The notes beneath the pieces were generated by a model. The model searched no databases and had not been told where the DNA came from. It saw only the letters and a program-made list of their open reading frames with translations. The translations under genes were made by a program, and so were the position numbers. A stretch of DNA of 64,000 nucleotides from NCBI RefSeq assembly GCF_003627055.1, contig NZ_CP032624.1, positions 3,472,001 to 3,536,000 on the forward strand, in the 5' to 3' direction. Numbering within the stretch: the stretch's first letter is position 1; the number at the start of each line of letters is the position of its first letter. The DNA is from Gryllotalpicola protaetiae (lineage in GTDB: Bacteria > Actinomycetota > Actinomycetes > Actinomycetales > Microbacteriaceae). Below are positions 1 to 9,555 of this stretch, one piece after another.

Positions 1-1
1 G

Positions 2-478
2 ATCTACAAGTGGTGGCCCTCCCGCGGCGCACTCGCCCTCGACGGCTACTTCCACGCCGTCGAGCCGGCACTCGCCTTCCCTGACACCGATGACATCCGT
101 GCCGACCTCACCACGCAGCTCCACGCGTTCGGGCAGCTGGTCAGCGAGACCCCGGCTGGACGACTTCTGGCCGAGTTGATCGGTGCCGCGCAGACGGACG
201 CCGAGCTCGCCGTCGCCTATCGTGCGCTCTACTCGTCAGAACGCCGACACCTCGCAGTGGTGCGGATGCAACGCGCCCAGACGGCGGGCCAGCTTCGCGT
301 CGACGTCGACCCCCAGGTCGTCGTCGACCAGCTGTGGGGCGCCGTCTATCACCGCCTGCTCATTCCCGACGAGCCGATCACCCCGGGCTTCGTCGACGCG
401 TTGCTCGACAACCTGCTCGACGGCATCCTCACCCCTCGGTACCGCCAACCGGCCACGGGCTACGACGCAGTGCCGTAG
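2..478 (+). CDS. TetR/AcrR family transcriptional regulator, C-terminal part (5' end outside window)
   Basis: The reading frame is open from base 2 to a TAG at 476-478. It begins with IYKWWPSRGALALDGYF, which is the typical end of a TetR helix-turn-helix followed by helix 4, so only about 30-40 N-terminal residues lie outside the window. The remaining roughly 155 residues are helical and fit the TetR ligand-binding and dimerisation domain. They give no hint of the ligand. The gene converges on glnE and their 3' ends overlap by 19 bases. The target genes are probably upstream, beyond the window. Family assignment is fairly secure; function is unknown. Confidence 0.8.
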   Translation: MYKWWPSRGALALDGYFHAVEPALAFPDTDDIRADLTTQLHAFGQLVSETPAGRLLAELIGAAQTDAELAVAYRALYSSERRHLAVVRMQRAQTAGQLRVDVDPQVVVDQLWGAVYHRLLIPDEPITPGFVDALLDNLLDGILTPRYRQPATGYDAVP

Positions 479-3450
479 AAGCCGCGCTCGAACACGGCGC
501 GGGCGCGGCGCGTGACGGCGAGATACTCCTCCTCCAGCCGGCTCGCCGAGCGGCGCGGGTAGCCCATCAGGCGCGCGACGCCGTCGAGCTGCACGCGGTC
601 GAGCGGCAACACGTCTGACGTCTTGGCCGTCCATAGCGTCATCGCACTGCGCGCGCGGGAGGCGAACACCCACGCGGCCCGCAACCGCTCGGCATCCGCA
701 TCATCGACGAGCCCCGCGTCCACCGCAGCCTGCAGTGCGCCCAGGGTGGAGGTCGTGCGCAGCGCGGGCAGCCTCGCCGCGTTCTGCAGCTGGATCAGCT
801 GCACGTACCACTCCACGTCGGAGAGCGAGCCGCGGCCGAGCTTGAGATGGCGCGCGGGGTCGGCGCCCTGGGGCAGCCGCTCCGACTCGACGCGCGCCTT
901 GATGCGGCGGACCTCGCGCACCTCGGTAGGGCCGATGGATGCCGGGTAGCGCGTGCGGTCGGCGAGCCGTTCGAAGTCGGCGATCAGCGCGGCGTCGCCG
1001 GCCGCGCCCCTGCCGCGCAGCAGCGCCTGCGCCTCCCACGTGAGCGACCAGCGGGCGTAGTAGGCGGCGTATGCCTCGAACGAGCGCGCCACCGGTCCGT
1101 TGCGGCCCTCCGGCCGCAGGTCGAGGTCGAGGTCGAAGGGAAGCCGGGGGTCGTCGCTGAGGCGCTTCAGCTCTGCGGCGATGTGCAGGCCGGCCCTGCT
1201 CGCGGCCGGGGTCGTCTCGGGCGTGCGGAACACGTACATCACGTCGGCGTCCGAGCCGAAGCCGAGCTCGCGGCCGCCGAAGCGTCCCATCGCGATGATC
1301 GCGAACTCGAAGCCGTCTGGCTCGGTCGCGCTCTGCTCGCGGCGAATGGCCGCGAGCAGGCACTGCAGGAAGACATCCGTGATGTCGCTCAGCCCGCGCG
1401 AGACCTCGTCGATCGTCGTGACCCCGAGGATGCCGCCGATCGCGAGGCGGAGCACCCCGCGCCGCCTGGCCCAGATCATCGCGCCGGCGACGGAGTCGGC
1501 GTCTTCATGACGGCCGAGCACCGCGTCCCGCTCATCCTCGAGGGTGGCGCGCGGCCGCGGGCGCAGATCGTCGTCCGAGTCGAGCCACGCCACCGACTCG
1601 GGCAGCGAGCCGAGCAACTCGCCGACGAAGCGCGAGCCGGACAGCAGCCGCGTGAGACGCTGCGCCGCTCCCGAGGAATCGCGCAGCATCCGCAGGAACC
1701 AGTGGTGGTCGCCCAGCTGATCGGACAGCCGGCGGAAGGTGAGCAGGCCGTAGTCGGGGTCGGCGCCGTCGGCGAACCACTGCAGCATCACGGGAAGCAG
1801 GTTGCGCTGGATCGTCGCCGCGCGCGAGACGCCCTCGGTGAGCGCACCGATGTGGGCGAGGGCGCCGCGCGGGTCGCGGAACCCGATCGCGGCGAGCCGC
1901 GCCTGCGCCTGCTCGGGCGAGAGCGCGCGCTCGCCCATGAGCACGTCCTCGGTCGGCAGGGCCGCGACGGCGGAGAGCAGCGGGCGGTAGAACAGTCGCT
2001 CATGCAGCCCACGCACGCGCCGCTTGATGTCGGCCCACCGCTCGACCAGCTCGGCTGCGGTGCCGGCGAGGCCCGTTGCGCGCGCGAGCACGCGCTGCGC
2101 GTCCTCGTCCTTCGGCATCAGGTGGGTGCGTCGCAGCCGGCTGAGCTGCACGCGGTGCTCCAGCAGCCGCAGCGTGCGATAGTCGTCGGCGAACTCGGCG
2201 CCCGCATCGCGCCCGACGTAGCCGCCGGCCACCAGCGAGGCGAGCGCGGGCAGGGTGGCGGACTGGCGAACGGATGCGTCGACGTGCCCGTGCACGAGCT
2301 GCAGCAGCTGCACCGTGAACTCGATGTCGCGTAGGCCGCCCGGGCCGAGCTTGAGCTCCCAGTCGACCTCTTCAGGAATGATGTGCTCGATGACGCGCTC
2401 GCGCATGCGCTGAACCGAGTCGACGAAGCCGTCGCGCTCCGCGCTCTTCCACACCTGGGGCGACAGCGCAGCGCTGTACCGTCGACCCAGTTCGAGGTCG
2501 CCCGCGAGCGGGCGCGCCTTCAGCAGCGCCTGGAACTCCCAGGTCTTCGCCCAGCGGTCGTAGTACGCGATGTGCGACTCCAGCGAGCGCACCAGCACGC
2601 CGTCCTTCCCCTCTGGCCTGAGGTTCGCGTCGAGCTGCCACAGCGACGGCTCGATCGCAGGGGCATCCGTGCCCCTCATCGTCAGCACGGCGAGGCGGGT
2701 GGCGATGTCGACCGAGCCCTCCGACACGAAGATGACGTCGACATCGCTCACGTAGTTAAGCTCGCGCGCCCCGGCCTTGCCCATGCCGATGACGGCGAGC
2801 CCGGTCGCCTCGACCTGCTCGAGCGGGTACTTGCCCGGGCCCCTGCCGATTGTGCCGGCACGCGCGACGGCGAGCGATGCCTCGACCGCGGCGCCCGCAA
2901 GGTCGGACAGCGACGCGGCGACGGCGTCGAGTCCCGCGACGGGATCCGCTTGGTCGAGGTCGAAGCTCGCGATCTGCAGCAGGCGGCGCCGATAGCGGCG
3001 GCGGAACGCAGACCAGCCCTCTTCGTCGGTCAGCTCGGCGATGGGCGCGGATGCTTTCGGGTCGGCCCCTACCGACTCGAGCAGGTCGGCTCGCAGCTCG
3101 TCAGCACCAGGCAGGCTTCTGACGCGCGCGTCGAGAGCCGAGAGCTCCGCCGGATGGCGCATGAGGAACTCCCACAGCCCCTCGCTCGCACCGACGACCC
3201 GGGCGAGCCGGGCGGCCCTGGCAGGGTCCTCGCGATGCGCGCCGACCTGCTCAGGCGCGCGGCGCGCCAGCGAGAGCAGTCGCTCGAGCGCCGCGTCGGG
3301 GTCGGCGACGCGCCGGAACAAGGCCAGGGCCGAACTGGCGGCCAGCCCGCCGAGCTCCTCGAACTCGGCGAGTCGCGCGCGCACCGCCGACAGCTCGGTG
3401 AACCCGGCGCGCGCGAGCGCGGTCAGCGACAGCGGCTCATCGACGCGCAT
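460..3450 (-). CDS. glnE: Bifunctional glutamine synthetase adenylyltransferase/adenylyl-removing enzyme
   Basis: The 996-residue protein covalently regulates glutamine synthetase by adding or removing AMP on a conserved tyrosine. Two nucleotidyltransferase halves are visible. The N-terminal (adenylyl-removing) half has the acidic pair in ELNYVSDVDVIFV near residues 230-242. The C-terminal (adenylylating) half has RELGFGSDADVMYVF near residue 730. Length matches the family (about 950-1000). It lies 21 bases downstream of glnA2 on the same strand, the arrangement known from Mycobacterium and other actinobacteria, so the two are probably co-transcribed. Its substrate is most likely the GlnA1-type enzyme encoded elsewhere, because the adjacent GlnA2 lacks the usual NLY adenylylation motif. 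Confidence 0.96.
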   Translation of the reverse strand: MRVDEPLSLTALARAGFTELSAVRARLAEFEELGGLAASSALALFRRVADPDAALERLLSLARRAPEQVGAHREDPARAARLARVVGASEGLWEFLMRHPAELSALDARVRSLPGADELRADLLESVGADPKASAPIAELTDEEGWSAFRRRYRRRLLQIASFDLDQADPVAGLDAVAASLSDLAGAAVEASLAVARAGTIGRGPGKYPLEQVEATGLAVIGMGKAGARELNYVSDVDVIFVSEGSVDIATRLAVLTMRGTDAPAIEPSLWQLDANLRPEGKDGVLVRSLESHIAYYDRWAKTWEFQALLKARPLAGDLELGRRYSAALSPQVWKSAERDGFVDSVQRMRERVIEHIIPEEVDWELKLGPGGLRDIEFTVQLLQLVHGHVDASVRQSATLPALASLVAGGYVGRDAGAEFADDYRTLRLLEHRVQLSRLRRTHLMPKDEDAQRVLARATGLAGTAAELVERWADIKRRVRGLHERLFYRPLLSAVAALPTEDVLMGERALSPEQAQARLAAIGFRDPRGALAHIGALTEGVSRAATIQRNLLPVMLQWFADGADPDYGLLTFRRLSDQLGDHHWFLRMLRDSSGAAQRLTRLLSGSRFVGELLGSLPESVAWLDSDDDLRPRPRATLEDERDAVLGRHEDADSVAGAMIWARRRGVLRLAIGGILGVTTIDEVSRGLSDITDVFLQCLLAAIRREQSATEPDGFEFAIIAMGRFGGRELGFGSDADVMYVFRTPETTPAASRAGLHIAAELKRLSDDPRLPFDLDLDLRPEGRNGPVARSFEAYAAYYARWSLTWEAQALLRGRGAAGDAALIADFERLADRTRYPASIGPTEVREVRRIKARVESERLPQGADPARHLKLGRGSLSDVEWYVQLIQLQNAARLPALRTTSTLGALQAAVDAGLVDDADAERLRAAWVFASRARSAMTLWTAKTSDVLPLDRVQLDGVARLMGYPRRSASRLEEEYLAVTRRARAVFERGFYGTAS

Positions 3451-3471
3451 GCGGGCTCGCCAGGGACGCGG

Positions 3472-4815
3472 CTAGAGCAGCTCGAGGTTCGAGCGAAGCT
3501 CCCACGGGGTGACCTGGGCGCGGTAGCCCACCCACTCCTGGCGCTTGTTGCGCAGCACGTTCTCGAAGACCTGCTCGCCGAGGGTCTCGGCTGCGAGCTC
3601 CGAGCTCTCCATCAGGCGGATCGCCTCATCGAGGTTCGACGGCAGCGCCTCGTAGCCGAGAGCCTTGCGCTCGGCATCCGTCAACGACCACACGTCCTCC
3701 GTCGCCTCGGGCGGAAGCTCGTAGTCCTCCTGAATGCCCTTGAGACCGGCGGCCAGCATCAGCGAGTAGGCGAGGTAGGGGTTCGCGGCAGAGTCGATCG
3801 CGCGGTACTCTATGCGTGCGCTCTGGCCCTTGTTGGGCTTGTAGAGCGGGACGCGCACAAGCGCGGAGCGGTTGTTGTGGCCCCAGCTGACATAGCTCGG
3901 CGCCTCGTCCCCTGACCACAGGCGCTTGTACGAGTTGACGAACTGGTTCGTGACCGCGCTGATCTCCGGCGCGTGCCGCAGCAGGCCGGCGATGAACTTC
4001 CGGGCGGTCTTCGACAGCTGGTACTGCGCCCCGGCCTCGTAGAACGCGTTCGCGTCGCCCTCGAAGAGCGACATGTGCGTGTGCATGCCGCTGCCGGGGT
4101 GGCCGGCCAGCGGCTTCGGCATGAAGGTGGCGTAGACGCCCTGCTCGATCGCGACCTCTTTCACGACCGTGCGGAAGGTCATGATGTTGTCGGCCATGGT
4201 GAGCGCGTCGGCGTAGCGCAGGTCGATCTCGTTCTGACCCGGGCCCGCCTCATGGTGGCTGAACTCCACCGAGATGCCGAGGTCCTCGAGCATGCGCACC
4301 GCGCGGCGGCGGAAGTCGTGCGCCGTGCCGCCCGGCACGTTGTCGAAGTAGCCGGCCGAGTCGACGGGCTCGGGGCCGCCATCGCCGAAACGGGCCGACT
4401 GGAGCAGGTAGAACTCGATCTCGGGGTGCGTGTAGAACGTGAAGCCCGCCTCGGCCGCCTTCTCGAGCGTGCGCTTCAGCACGTTGCGCGGGTCGGCGAC
4501 AGCGGGCTCGCCGTCGGGCGTCGTGATGTCGCAGAACATGCGGGCGGTCGGGTCGATCTCGCCGCGCCACGGCAGGATCTGGAACGTCGTGGGGTCGGGG
4601 TGGGCGAGCAGATCCGATTCGTACGCGCGCGTCAGCCCCTCGATCGCGGAGCCGTCGAACCCGAGACCCTCGGTGAACGCGCCCTCGACCTCGGCGGGCG
4701 CGAGCGCCACCGACTTGAGCGTGCCGACGACGTCGGTGAACCAGAGGCGCACGAACTTGACGCCGCGCTCCTCGATGGTGCGCAGAACGAAGTCCCGCTG
4801 CTTGTCCATGGACAT
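3472..4815 (-). CDS. glnA2: Type I glutamine synthetase, GlnA2 type
   Basis: This 447-residue cytoplasmic enzyme makes glutamine from glutamate, ammonia and ATP. It carries the beta-Grasp N-domain (residues 16-100, with LWFTDVVGTLKS) and the catalytic motifs GFDGSAIEG, EFSHHEAGPGQNEID, GSGMHTHMSL and NRSALVRVP. It is close to mycobacterial GlnA2 in sequence and context (glnA2 followed by glnE). The C-terminal region has no NLYDLP-like adenylylation site, so it is probably not a GlnE target. The start at 4815 follows a strong purine-rich Shine-Dalgarno stretch (GGAAGGGAAGGG); an ATG two codons later is also possible. It is divergent from panB. Confidence 0.95.
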   Translation of the reverse strand: MSMDKQRDFVLRTIEERGVKFVRLWFTDVVGTLKSVALAPAEVEGAFTEGLGFDGSAIEGLTRAYESDLLAHPDPTTFQILPWRGEIDPTARMFCDITTPDGEPAVADPRNVLKRTLEKAAEAGFTFYTHPEIEFYLLQSARFGDGGPEPVDSAGYFDNVPGGTAHDFRRRAVRMLEDLGISVEFSHHEAGPGQNEIDLRYADALTMADNIMTFRTVVKEVAIEQGVYATFMPKPLAGHPGSGMHTHMSLFEGDANAFYEAGAQYQLSKTARKFIAGLLRHAPEISAVTNQFVNSYKRLWSGDEAPSYVSWGHNNRSALVRVPLYKPNKGQSARIEYRAIDSAANPYLAYSLMLAAGLKGIQEDYELPPEATEDVWSLTDAERKALGYEALPSNLDEAIRLMESSELAAETLGEQVFENVLRNKRQEWVGYRAQVTPWELRSNLELL

Positions 4816-4859
4816 AGGGTCCCTTCCCTTCCGTCATCAGGCTAGTGGATGCGGCTACC

Positions 4860-4865
4860 TACACT
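4860..4865 (+). promoter_or_regulatory. -10 element (TACACT) of leaderless panB
   Basis: TACACT fits TAnnnT and ends 6 bases before the panB ATG at 4872, so transcription should begin at the start codon. There is no Shine-Dalgarno sequence. This supports 4872 over an earlier in-frame ATG at 4845. Confidence 0.6.
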
Positions 4866-4871
4866 GAGTGC

Positions 4872-5735
4872 ATGACACAGGAGAACTCCGCGTCGTCACC
4901 CATGCGCGAAGAGGCGCCGTACGGCGGGGCGCCGCAGAACCTCAAACGGGTCCGCACCAGGCACTTCCTGAATGCCAAGAAGAACGGCATCAAGATCACG
5001 GGGCTCACGAGCTACGACCAGCTCACGGCCCACATCTTCGACGACGCGGGCATCGACTTCCTGCTCGTCGGGGATTCGGCGGCGAACAACGTGCTCGGCT
5101 ACGAGACGACTCTGCCCGTCACCGTCGACGAGCTGATCCCGCTGGTGCGAGCCGTCGCTCGGGCGGCATCCCGCGCCCTGGTCGTCGCAGACATGCCGTT
5201 CGGCTCCTACGAGACGAGCGTCAACGACGCGGTGCACACCGCCATCCGCATGATGAAAGAGACCGGCGCGCACGCCGTGAAGCTCGAGGGCGGCGTGCGG
5301 TCGGCCGAGCAGATCCGGCACATCGTCGACGCCGGCGTCCCCGTGATGGCGCACATCGGCTTCACTCCGCAGAGCGAGCACCAGCTGGGCGGTCACGTGA
5401 TCCAGGGCCGCGGCTCAGGTGAGGACCAGCTGCTCGCCGACGCGAAGGCGATCGAGGCGGCAGGAGCGTTCGCCGTGGTGCTCGAGATGGTGCCGGCGGA
5501 TGCTGCGGCCAAGGTCACCGCGGCCCTGTCGATCCCGACGATCAGCGTGGGCGCCGGGCCGCACTGCGACGGGCAGCTGCTCGTGTGGACGGACTGGGCG
5601 GGGCTCACACAGGGCCGCATCCCCAAGTTCGTGCGGCAGTACGCGCAGATCGGTCAGGCGCTGCACGACGCGGCGACCGCCTGGAAGGCGGACGTGGAGC
5701 AGGGCGAGTACCCCGGGCCGGAGAACAGCTACTGA
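4872..5735 (+). CDS. panB: 3-methyl-2-oxobutanoate hydroxymethyltransferase
   Basis: PanB transfers a hydroxymethyl group from methylenetetrahydrofolate to ketoisovalerate, the first committed step of pantothenate (and so CoA) synthesis. The protein is 287 residues from this start. It shows the TIM-barrel motifs [31 protein letters not shown] and MAHIGFTPQ, and a late catalytic Glu in VVLEMVP. A short basic extension (about residues 15-35) precedes the barrel, as in other actinobacteria. No panC or panD is adjacent. The gene is transcribed away from glnA2. Confidence 0.95.
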   Translation: MTQENSASSPMREEAPYGGAPQNLKRVRTRHFLNAKKNGIKITGLTSYDQLTAHIFDDAGIDFLLVGDSAANNVLGYETTLPVTVDELIPLVRAVARAASRALVVADMPFGSYETSVNDAVHTAIRMMKETGAHAVKLEGGVRSAEQIRHIVDAGVPVMAHIGFTPQSEHQLGGHVIQGRGSGEDQLLADAKAIEAAGAFAVVLEMVPADAAAKVTAALSIPTISVGAGPHCDGQLLVWTDWAGLTQGRIPKFVRQYAQIGQALHDAATAWKADVEQGEYPGPENSY

Positions 5736-5744
5736 GCCGGCTGG

Positions 5745-5933
5745 CTAGTCGTCCTCTTCCGCCCACTTGGCGCTGTTCTCACGCAGCTTGTCCCACGCGT
5801 GCTCTGCGCCCTCCTTCGTATCGAAGGGGCCGATCCGATCGGCGGACGGTGAGAGCAGTCCGTGCTCGACCGCGCCCGTCTTGGCGTTGTACCACCACTT
5901 GCTCTCGAGATTCGGGACGGCCGCATCGCTCAT
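5745..5933 (-). CDS. SPOR-like small protein
   Basis: This 62-residue protein contains [14 protein letters not shown] and [18 protein letters not shown]. That pattern resembles the short SPOR-type fold: a W/Y-x-N strand, a GPF turn and a helix rich in charged residues. It has no signal peptide or membrane segment, so it is probably cytoplasmic. Its role is unknown. It is divergent from map with only 12 bases between the two start codons, and converges on panB with 9 bases between stops. The small size and conserved-looking composition argue for a genuine gene. Confidence 0.75.
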   Translation of the reverse strand: MSDAAVPNLESKWWYNAKTGAVEHGLLSPSADRIGPFDTKEGAEHAWDKLRENSAKWAEEDD

Positions 5934-5938
5934 AGGCT
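5933..5938 (+). promoter_or_regulatory. -10 element (TAGGCT) of leaderless map
   Basis: TAGGCT ends 7 bases before the map ATG at 5946. Its first base is also part of the start codon of the divergent SPOR-like gene. Confidence 0.6.
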
Positions 5939-5940
5939 TG

Positions 5941-5946
5941 ATCGTA
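5941..5946 (-). promoter_or_regulatory. -10 element (TACGAT) of leaderless SPOR-like gene
   Basis: Read on the minus strand, TACGAT lies 7 bases before the ATG at 5933 and overlaps the first base of the map start codon. The two promoters therefore interlock. Confidence 0.55.
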
Positions 5947-6812
5947 TGCCTAAGGATTCCGCCGGTCACCTCGTTCCCGGCCGCATCTCGCCCCGCCGCC
6001 CGGTCCCGCAGGGAATCGACCGCCCCGAGTACGTCGGCAAGCCGAACCCCGAGAAGAACACACGCGGCGACGTGTACTCGCCGCGTGAGCTCGAGCTGAT
6101 CCGCGAGTCCGGGCGCATCGCCGCCCAGGCCATCGAGCTGGTCGGCGCGCACATCAAGCCCGGTGTCACGACAGACGAGCTCGACCGCATCGGCCATGAG
6201 TTCATCGTCGAGCACAACGCCTACCCGTCGACGCTCGGCTACCGCGGGTACCCCAAGTCGCTGTGCTCGTCGCTCAACGAGGTCATCTGCCACGGCATCC
6301 CCGATGACACGGTGCTCGCAGAGGGCGACATCGTGAACATCGACATCACCGCGTTCAAGAACGGGTTCCACGGCGACAGCAACCAGACCTTCGTCGTCGG
6401 CGCGGCCGAGCAGGAGGTCGTGGACCTCGTCGACCGCACCCGTGAGGCCCTGAACCGCGGCATCAAGGCGGTCGCGCCCGGCCGCCAGGTGAACGTCATC
6501 GGCCGCGCGATCGAGGCCTACGCGAAGCGCTTCGGCTACGGAGTGGTGCGCGACTTCACGGGGCACGGGGTCGGCCGCTCGTTCCATTCCGGCCTGATCA
6601 TCCCCCACTACGACTCCGCGCCCCTCTACGACACCGTCATGGAGCCCGGCATGGTCTTCACGATCGAGCCGATGCTCACGCTCGGCGGCATCGCGTGGGA
6701 CATGTGGGACGACGACTGGACCGTGACGACGCGCGACAAATCGATCACCGCCCAGTTCGAGCACACCCTCGTGGTCACCGAGCGCGGCGCCGACATCCTG
6801 ACGCTGCCCTAG
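5946..6812 (+). CDS. map: Methionine aminopeptidase, type I
   Basis: This 288-residue metallopeptidase removes the initiator methionine from nascent proteins. The pita-bread fold motifs are all present: NEVICHGIP (substrate His), VNIDITAF and GDSNQTF (metal Asp residues), [12 protein letters not shown] (metal His), IEPM and FEHTLVV (metal Glu residues). An N-terminal extension of about 45 residues with [15 protein letters not shown] is typical of actinobacterial MetAP1c enzymes. The start codon at 5946 is supported by the leaderless promoter. The functional partner def is present elsewhere in the window (36876). Confidence 0.96.
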   Translation: MPKDSAGHLVPGRISPRRPVPQGIDRPEYVGKPNPEKNTRGDVYSPRELELIRESGRIAAQAIELVGAHIKPGVTTDELDRIGHEFIVEHNAYPSTLGYRGYPKSLCSSLNEVICHGIPDDTVLAEGDIVNIDITAFKNGFHGDSNQTFVVGAAEQEVVDLVDRTREALNRGIKAVAPGRQVNVIGRAIEAYAKRFGYGVVRDFTGHGVGRSFHSGLIIPHYDSAPLYDTVMEPGMVFTIEPMLTLGGIAWDMWDDDWTVTTRDKSITAQFEHTLVVTERGADILTLP

Positions 6813-6815
6813 CGA

Positions 6816-6821
6816 TACCCT
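6816..6821 (+). promoter_or_regulatory. -10 element (TACCCT) of leaderless ppgK
   Basis: TACCCT begins 3 bases after the map stop and ends 6 bases before the ATG at 6828. No Shine-Dalgarno sequence is visible. Confidence 0.55.
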
Positions 6822-6827
6822 GTCGCC

Positions 6828-7580
6828 ATGACGACGACGGCAGTTGGCATCGACATCGGCGGCACAGGCATCAAGGGGGGCATCGTCGATCTGGCGACAG
6901 GCGCGCTCGTCTCACCACGGGTGAAGCTGCCCACGCCAGACGGCGGCAAGCCCGACGACATCGCCGAGACCACCAAGCAGGTGCTCGAGCAGCTCGAGGC
7001 AGACCCGTCGCTGCCGATCGGCATCGACTTCCCCGCCGTCGTGCTGCACGGCAAGACCATGTCGGCGGCGAACGTCTCCAAGAAGTGGATCGGCTTCGAG
7101 GCCGAGAAGTTCTTCGAGAAGACCCTCAGCCGGCCGATCCTGTTCGTGAACGACGCCGACGCCGCCGGTTTCGCCGAGACGGAGTACGGCGCGGCCAAGG
7201 GGCGCACGGGCGTCGTGATGCTGACGACGCTCGGCACGGGCATCGGGTCCGCGCTCATCGTCGACGGATTCCTCGTGCCGAACACCGAGCTCGGCCACCT
7301 CGAGATCGACGGCCACGACGCGGAGTCGAAGGCGGCGTATTCCGCCAAGGAGCGCGAGGATCTCAGCTGGGAGAAGTGGGGCAAGAGGCTCACGAAGTAC
7401 TACTCGACGCTCGAGAAGCTGTTCTCGCCCGACCTGTTCATCGTCGGCGGCGGCGTCAGCAAGCACTTCGACGAGTGGGGCCATTTCGTCGACATCACGA
7501 CCGAGATGATCCCGGCGCAGTTCCTCAACAACGCGGGCATCCTCGGCGCCGCGGCCCTCGCCGCCAAGAAGCACTCGTAG
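6828..7580 (+). CDS. ppgK: Polyphosphate glucokinase
   Basis: This 250-residue ROK-family kinase phosphorylates glucose using polyphosphate (and usually ATP). The phosphate-1 motif IDIGGTGIKGGIVD is at residues 6-19. The sugar-binding and catalytic segment is FVNDADAAGFAE, and the adenosine/phosphate motif is TLGTGIGSALI. The C-terminal HLEIDGHDAE replaces the zinc-finger region of many ROK proteins, as is usual for PpgK. The gene ends one base before the 3' end of rnpB on the opposite strand, so the two are tail to tail with no room for a terminator between them. Confidence 0.93.
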   Translation: MTTTAVGIDIGGTGIKGGIVDLATGALVSPRVKLPTPDGGKPDDIAETTKQVLEQLEADPSLPIGIDFPAVVLHGKTMSAANVSKKWIGFEAEKFFEKTLSRPILFVNDADAAGFAETEYGAAKGRTGVVMLTTLGTGIGSALIVDGFLVPNTELGHLEIDGHDAESKAAYSAKEREDLSWEKWGKRLTKYYSTLEKLFSPDLFIVGGGVSKHFDEWGHFVDITTEMIPAQFLNNAGILGAAALAAKKHS

Positions 7581-7581
7581 G

Positions 7582-7962
<381 letters not shown>

Positions 7963-7972
7963 AGGGAAGAGT

Positions 7973-8701
7973 CTACGAGTTGTCGTCCCTGATCAGGATC
8001 GCGCCGGAGTCGCTGTCGACGAGCACCTCATCGGGCGCCGCCGCCCGCGCTGCGGCGAGGTCGTTCGGGGACAGCGTGAGGTTCGTCCCCAGGTTCACTC
8101 CCCCGCGCACGGCCGCCGCGCCGATGCCGTAGCGCGTGCGCTGGCGCTCGTAGAGATCGAGCAGGTCCTGCGGGACGCCCTGCGCGACGACCATGCGATC
8201 GGCGCGCGCGTCATCGCGCTCGCGCTCGAAGCGCGTGATCTCCTCGTCGCGTGCGGTGGTGAGCGAGTCGACGGATGCCGCGAGCTGCTCCTGTTCCCCC
8301 CGGATCCCGACGAGCTCCCGCTCGGCCTCCTCCGCGCGCTCCATGACCTCGAGCTCTGCGTCCTCGAGGGTCGAACGCCGGCGCTTCAGCGAGGTGATCT
8401 CGGCTTCCAGCCCCTCGATGTCCTTCGCGGAAGCTGAGGACTGCAGGCGCTGCTCGTCTCGGGTGAGGCGCTGCTCGACGACCGCGATGTCGGACTCGAG
8501 CCGCTGCTGCTCCGCCTTGGCATCCTCAAGGCGCCCTGTCGCCTCGACGAGCCGCGCCCGCAGTTGCTCGGCCTGCGGCTGCAGCTCGGCCAGCTGCTTG
8601 TCCTGCGGCAGGTTCTTCAGGCTGTGCGCGACTCGCGCGAGCCGGTTGTCCTGCTCCTGCAGGCGCAGCAGCTCCTTCTGATGGGCGGGCGTAGCTTTCA
8701 T
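7973..8701 (-). CDS. Coiled-coil protein of the C4-type zinc-ribbon family, ribbon degenerate
   Basis: This 242-residue protein has a long charged coiled coil (residues about 8-175, rich in QLRARL, EQRL and LKRR heptads) and a C-terminal domain that resembles the family of putative nucleic-acid-binding zinc-ribbon proteins. In that family the C-terminus has two CxxC knuckles. Here the equivalent segments read VRGGVNLGTN and LVDSDSGAIL, and there is no cysteine in the whole protein, so no zinc can be bound there. The start at 8701 follows GAAGGG. It lies between nif3 and rnpB, the usual order in related actinobacteria. Its molecular role is unknown. Confidence 0.85.
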   Translation of the reverse strand: MKATPAHQKELLRLQEQDNRLARVAHSLKNLPQDKQLAELQPQAEQLRARLVEATGRLEDAKAEQQRLESDIAVVEQRLTRDEQRLQSSASAKDIEGLEAEITSLKRRRSTLEDAELEVMERAEEAERELVGIRGEQEQLAASVDSLTTARDEEITRFERERDDARADRMVVAQGVPQDLLDLYERQRTRYGIGAAAVRGGVNLGTNLTLSPNDLAAARAAAPDEVLVDSDSGAILIRDDNS

Positions 8702-8723
8702 GTGTCCCTTCAAGAGTGCGTCG

Positions 8724-9542
8724 TCAGCGGACGATCGCGAAGTCCCACGGGTCCGTGCGGACCTCGCTGACGGTGACGGACGCCTCGGGCAGCGCTTGTT
8801 GCAGCTGCGCCGCGGCGGTGTCGAGCCAGAGCCACTCGCTGGCCCAGTGCGAGACGTCGATGAGCGCAGGACCCGCGCCGAGCAGGTGCTGCTCCCGCGC
8901 CTCCGACGCGGGGTGATGGCGCAGATCTGCGGTGATGTAGACGTCGGCGCCGACGACCTCCGGGTTACCGAGGAGCGAGTCGCCGGCTCCCCCGCAGACA
9001 GCGACTCGACGCACCTGGCGCTCATATTCCCCCGCCACCCGGACGCCGCCCGCGGTCGCCGGCAGCAGCTCGGCCACGGCGCGCGCGAGGTGACCGAGAG
9101 TGCTGCTCTCCGCGAGTTCGCCCACTCGTCCGATACCGGTCCCCGGCGTGGCGGACGGCTCGATGGGGCGGATGCCGGTGAGCCCGAGCTTCTCGGCGAG
9201 GACCGCGCTCGTGCCGTCGGCCACGACGTCGGCGTTGGTGTGCGCCGAGAGCAGCGCGGTGCCCGAGCGGATCAGCTTCGCGAGCACCGAGCCCTTGTAG
9301 TGCGTCTCGGCGACCGACTTCACGCCGAACAGCAGCAGCGGGTGGTGGGCGATGACGAGGTCGGCGCCGGCGGCGATCGCCTCGTCGAGGGAGTCGGCGA
9401 CGGCGTCGACCACGAGGTGGATCGAGGCGACGCTCTGGCTCGGCGAGCCGGTCACGAGTCCCGGCGCGTCCCACCCTTCCGCGCCGGCCGTCGGCCAGAG
9501 CCGCTCGGCTTCGGCGAGCACGTCGGAAAGGGCGTACGGCAT
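8724..9542 (-). CDS. Nif3-like dinuclear metal centre protein
   Basis: This 272-residue member of the NIF3/YbgI family forms hexameric rings with a two-metal site in each subunit. The metal-ligand segment AHHPLLLFGVK (about residues 89-99) and the late H-x3-E segment (SHWASEWLW, about 235-243) are both present. Biochemical function is not settled; links to GTP cyclohydrolase-like or nicotinate-related activities have been suggested for homologues. It ends 22 bases before the coiled-coil protein, so the two are likely co-transcribed. Confidence 0.9.
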   Translation of the reverse strand: MPYALSDVLAEAERLWPTAGAEGWDAPGLVTGSPSQSVASIHLVVDAVADSLDEAIAAGADLVIAHHPLLLFGVKSVAETHYKGSVLAKLIRSGTALLSAHTNADVVADGTSAVLAEKLGLTGIRPIEPSATPGTGIGRVGELAESSTLGHLARAVAELLPATAGGVRVAGEYERQVRRVAVCGGAGDSLLGNPEVVGADVYITADLRHHPASEAREQHLLGAGPALIDVSHWASEWLWLDTAAAQLQQALPEASVTVSEVRTDPWDFAIVR

Positions 9543-9549
9543 GCCTGCC

Positions 9550-9555
9550 AGCCTA
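9550..9555 (-). promoter_or_regulatory. -10 element (TAGGCT) of leaderless nif3 homologue
   Basis: On the minus strand TAGGCT lies 7 bases before the ATG at 9542. It overlaps the stop region of the upstream gene. Confidence 0.55.
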
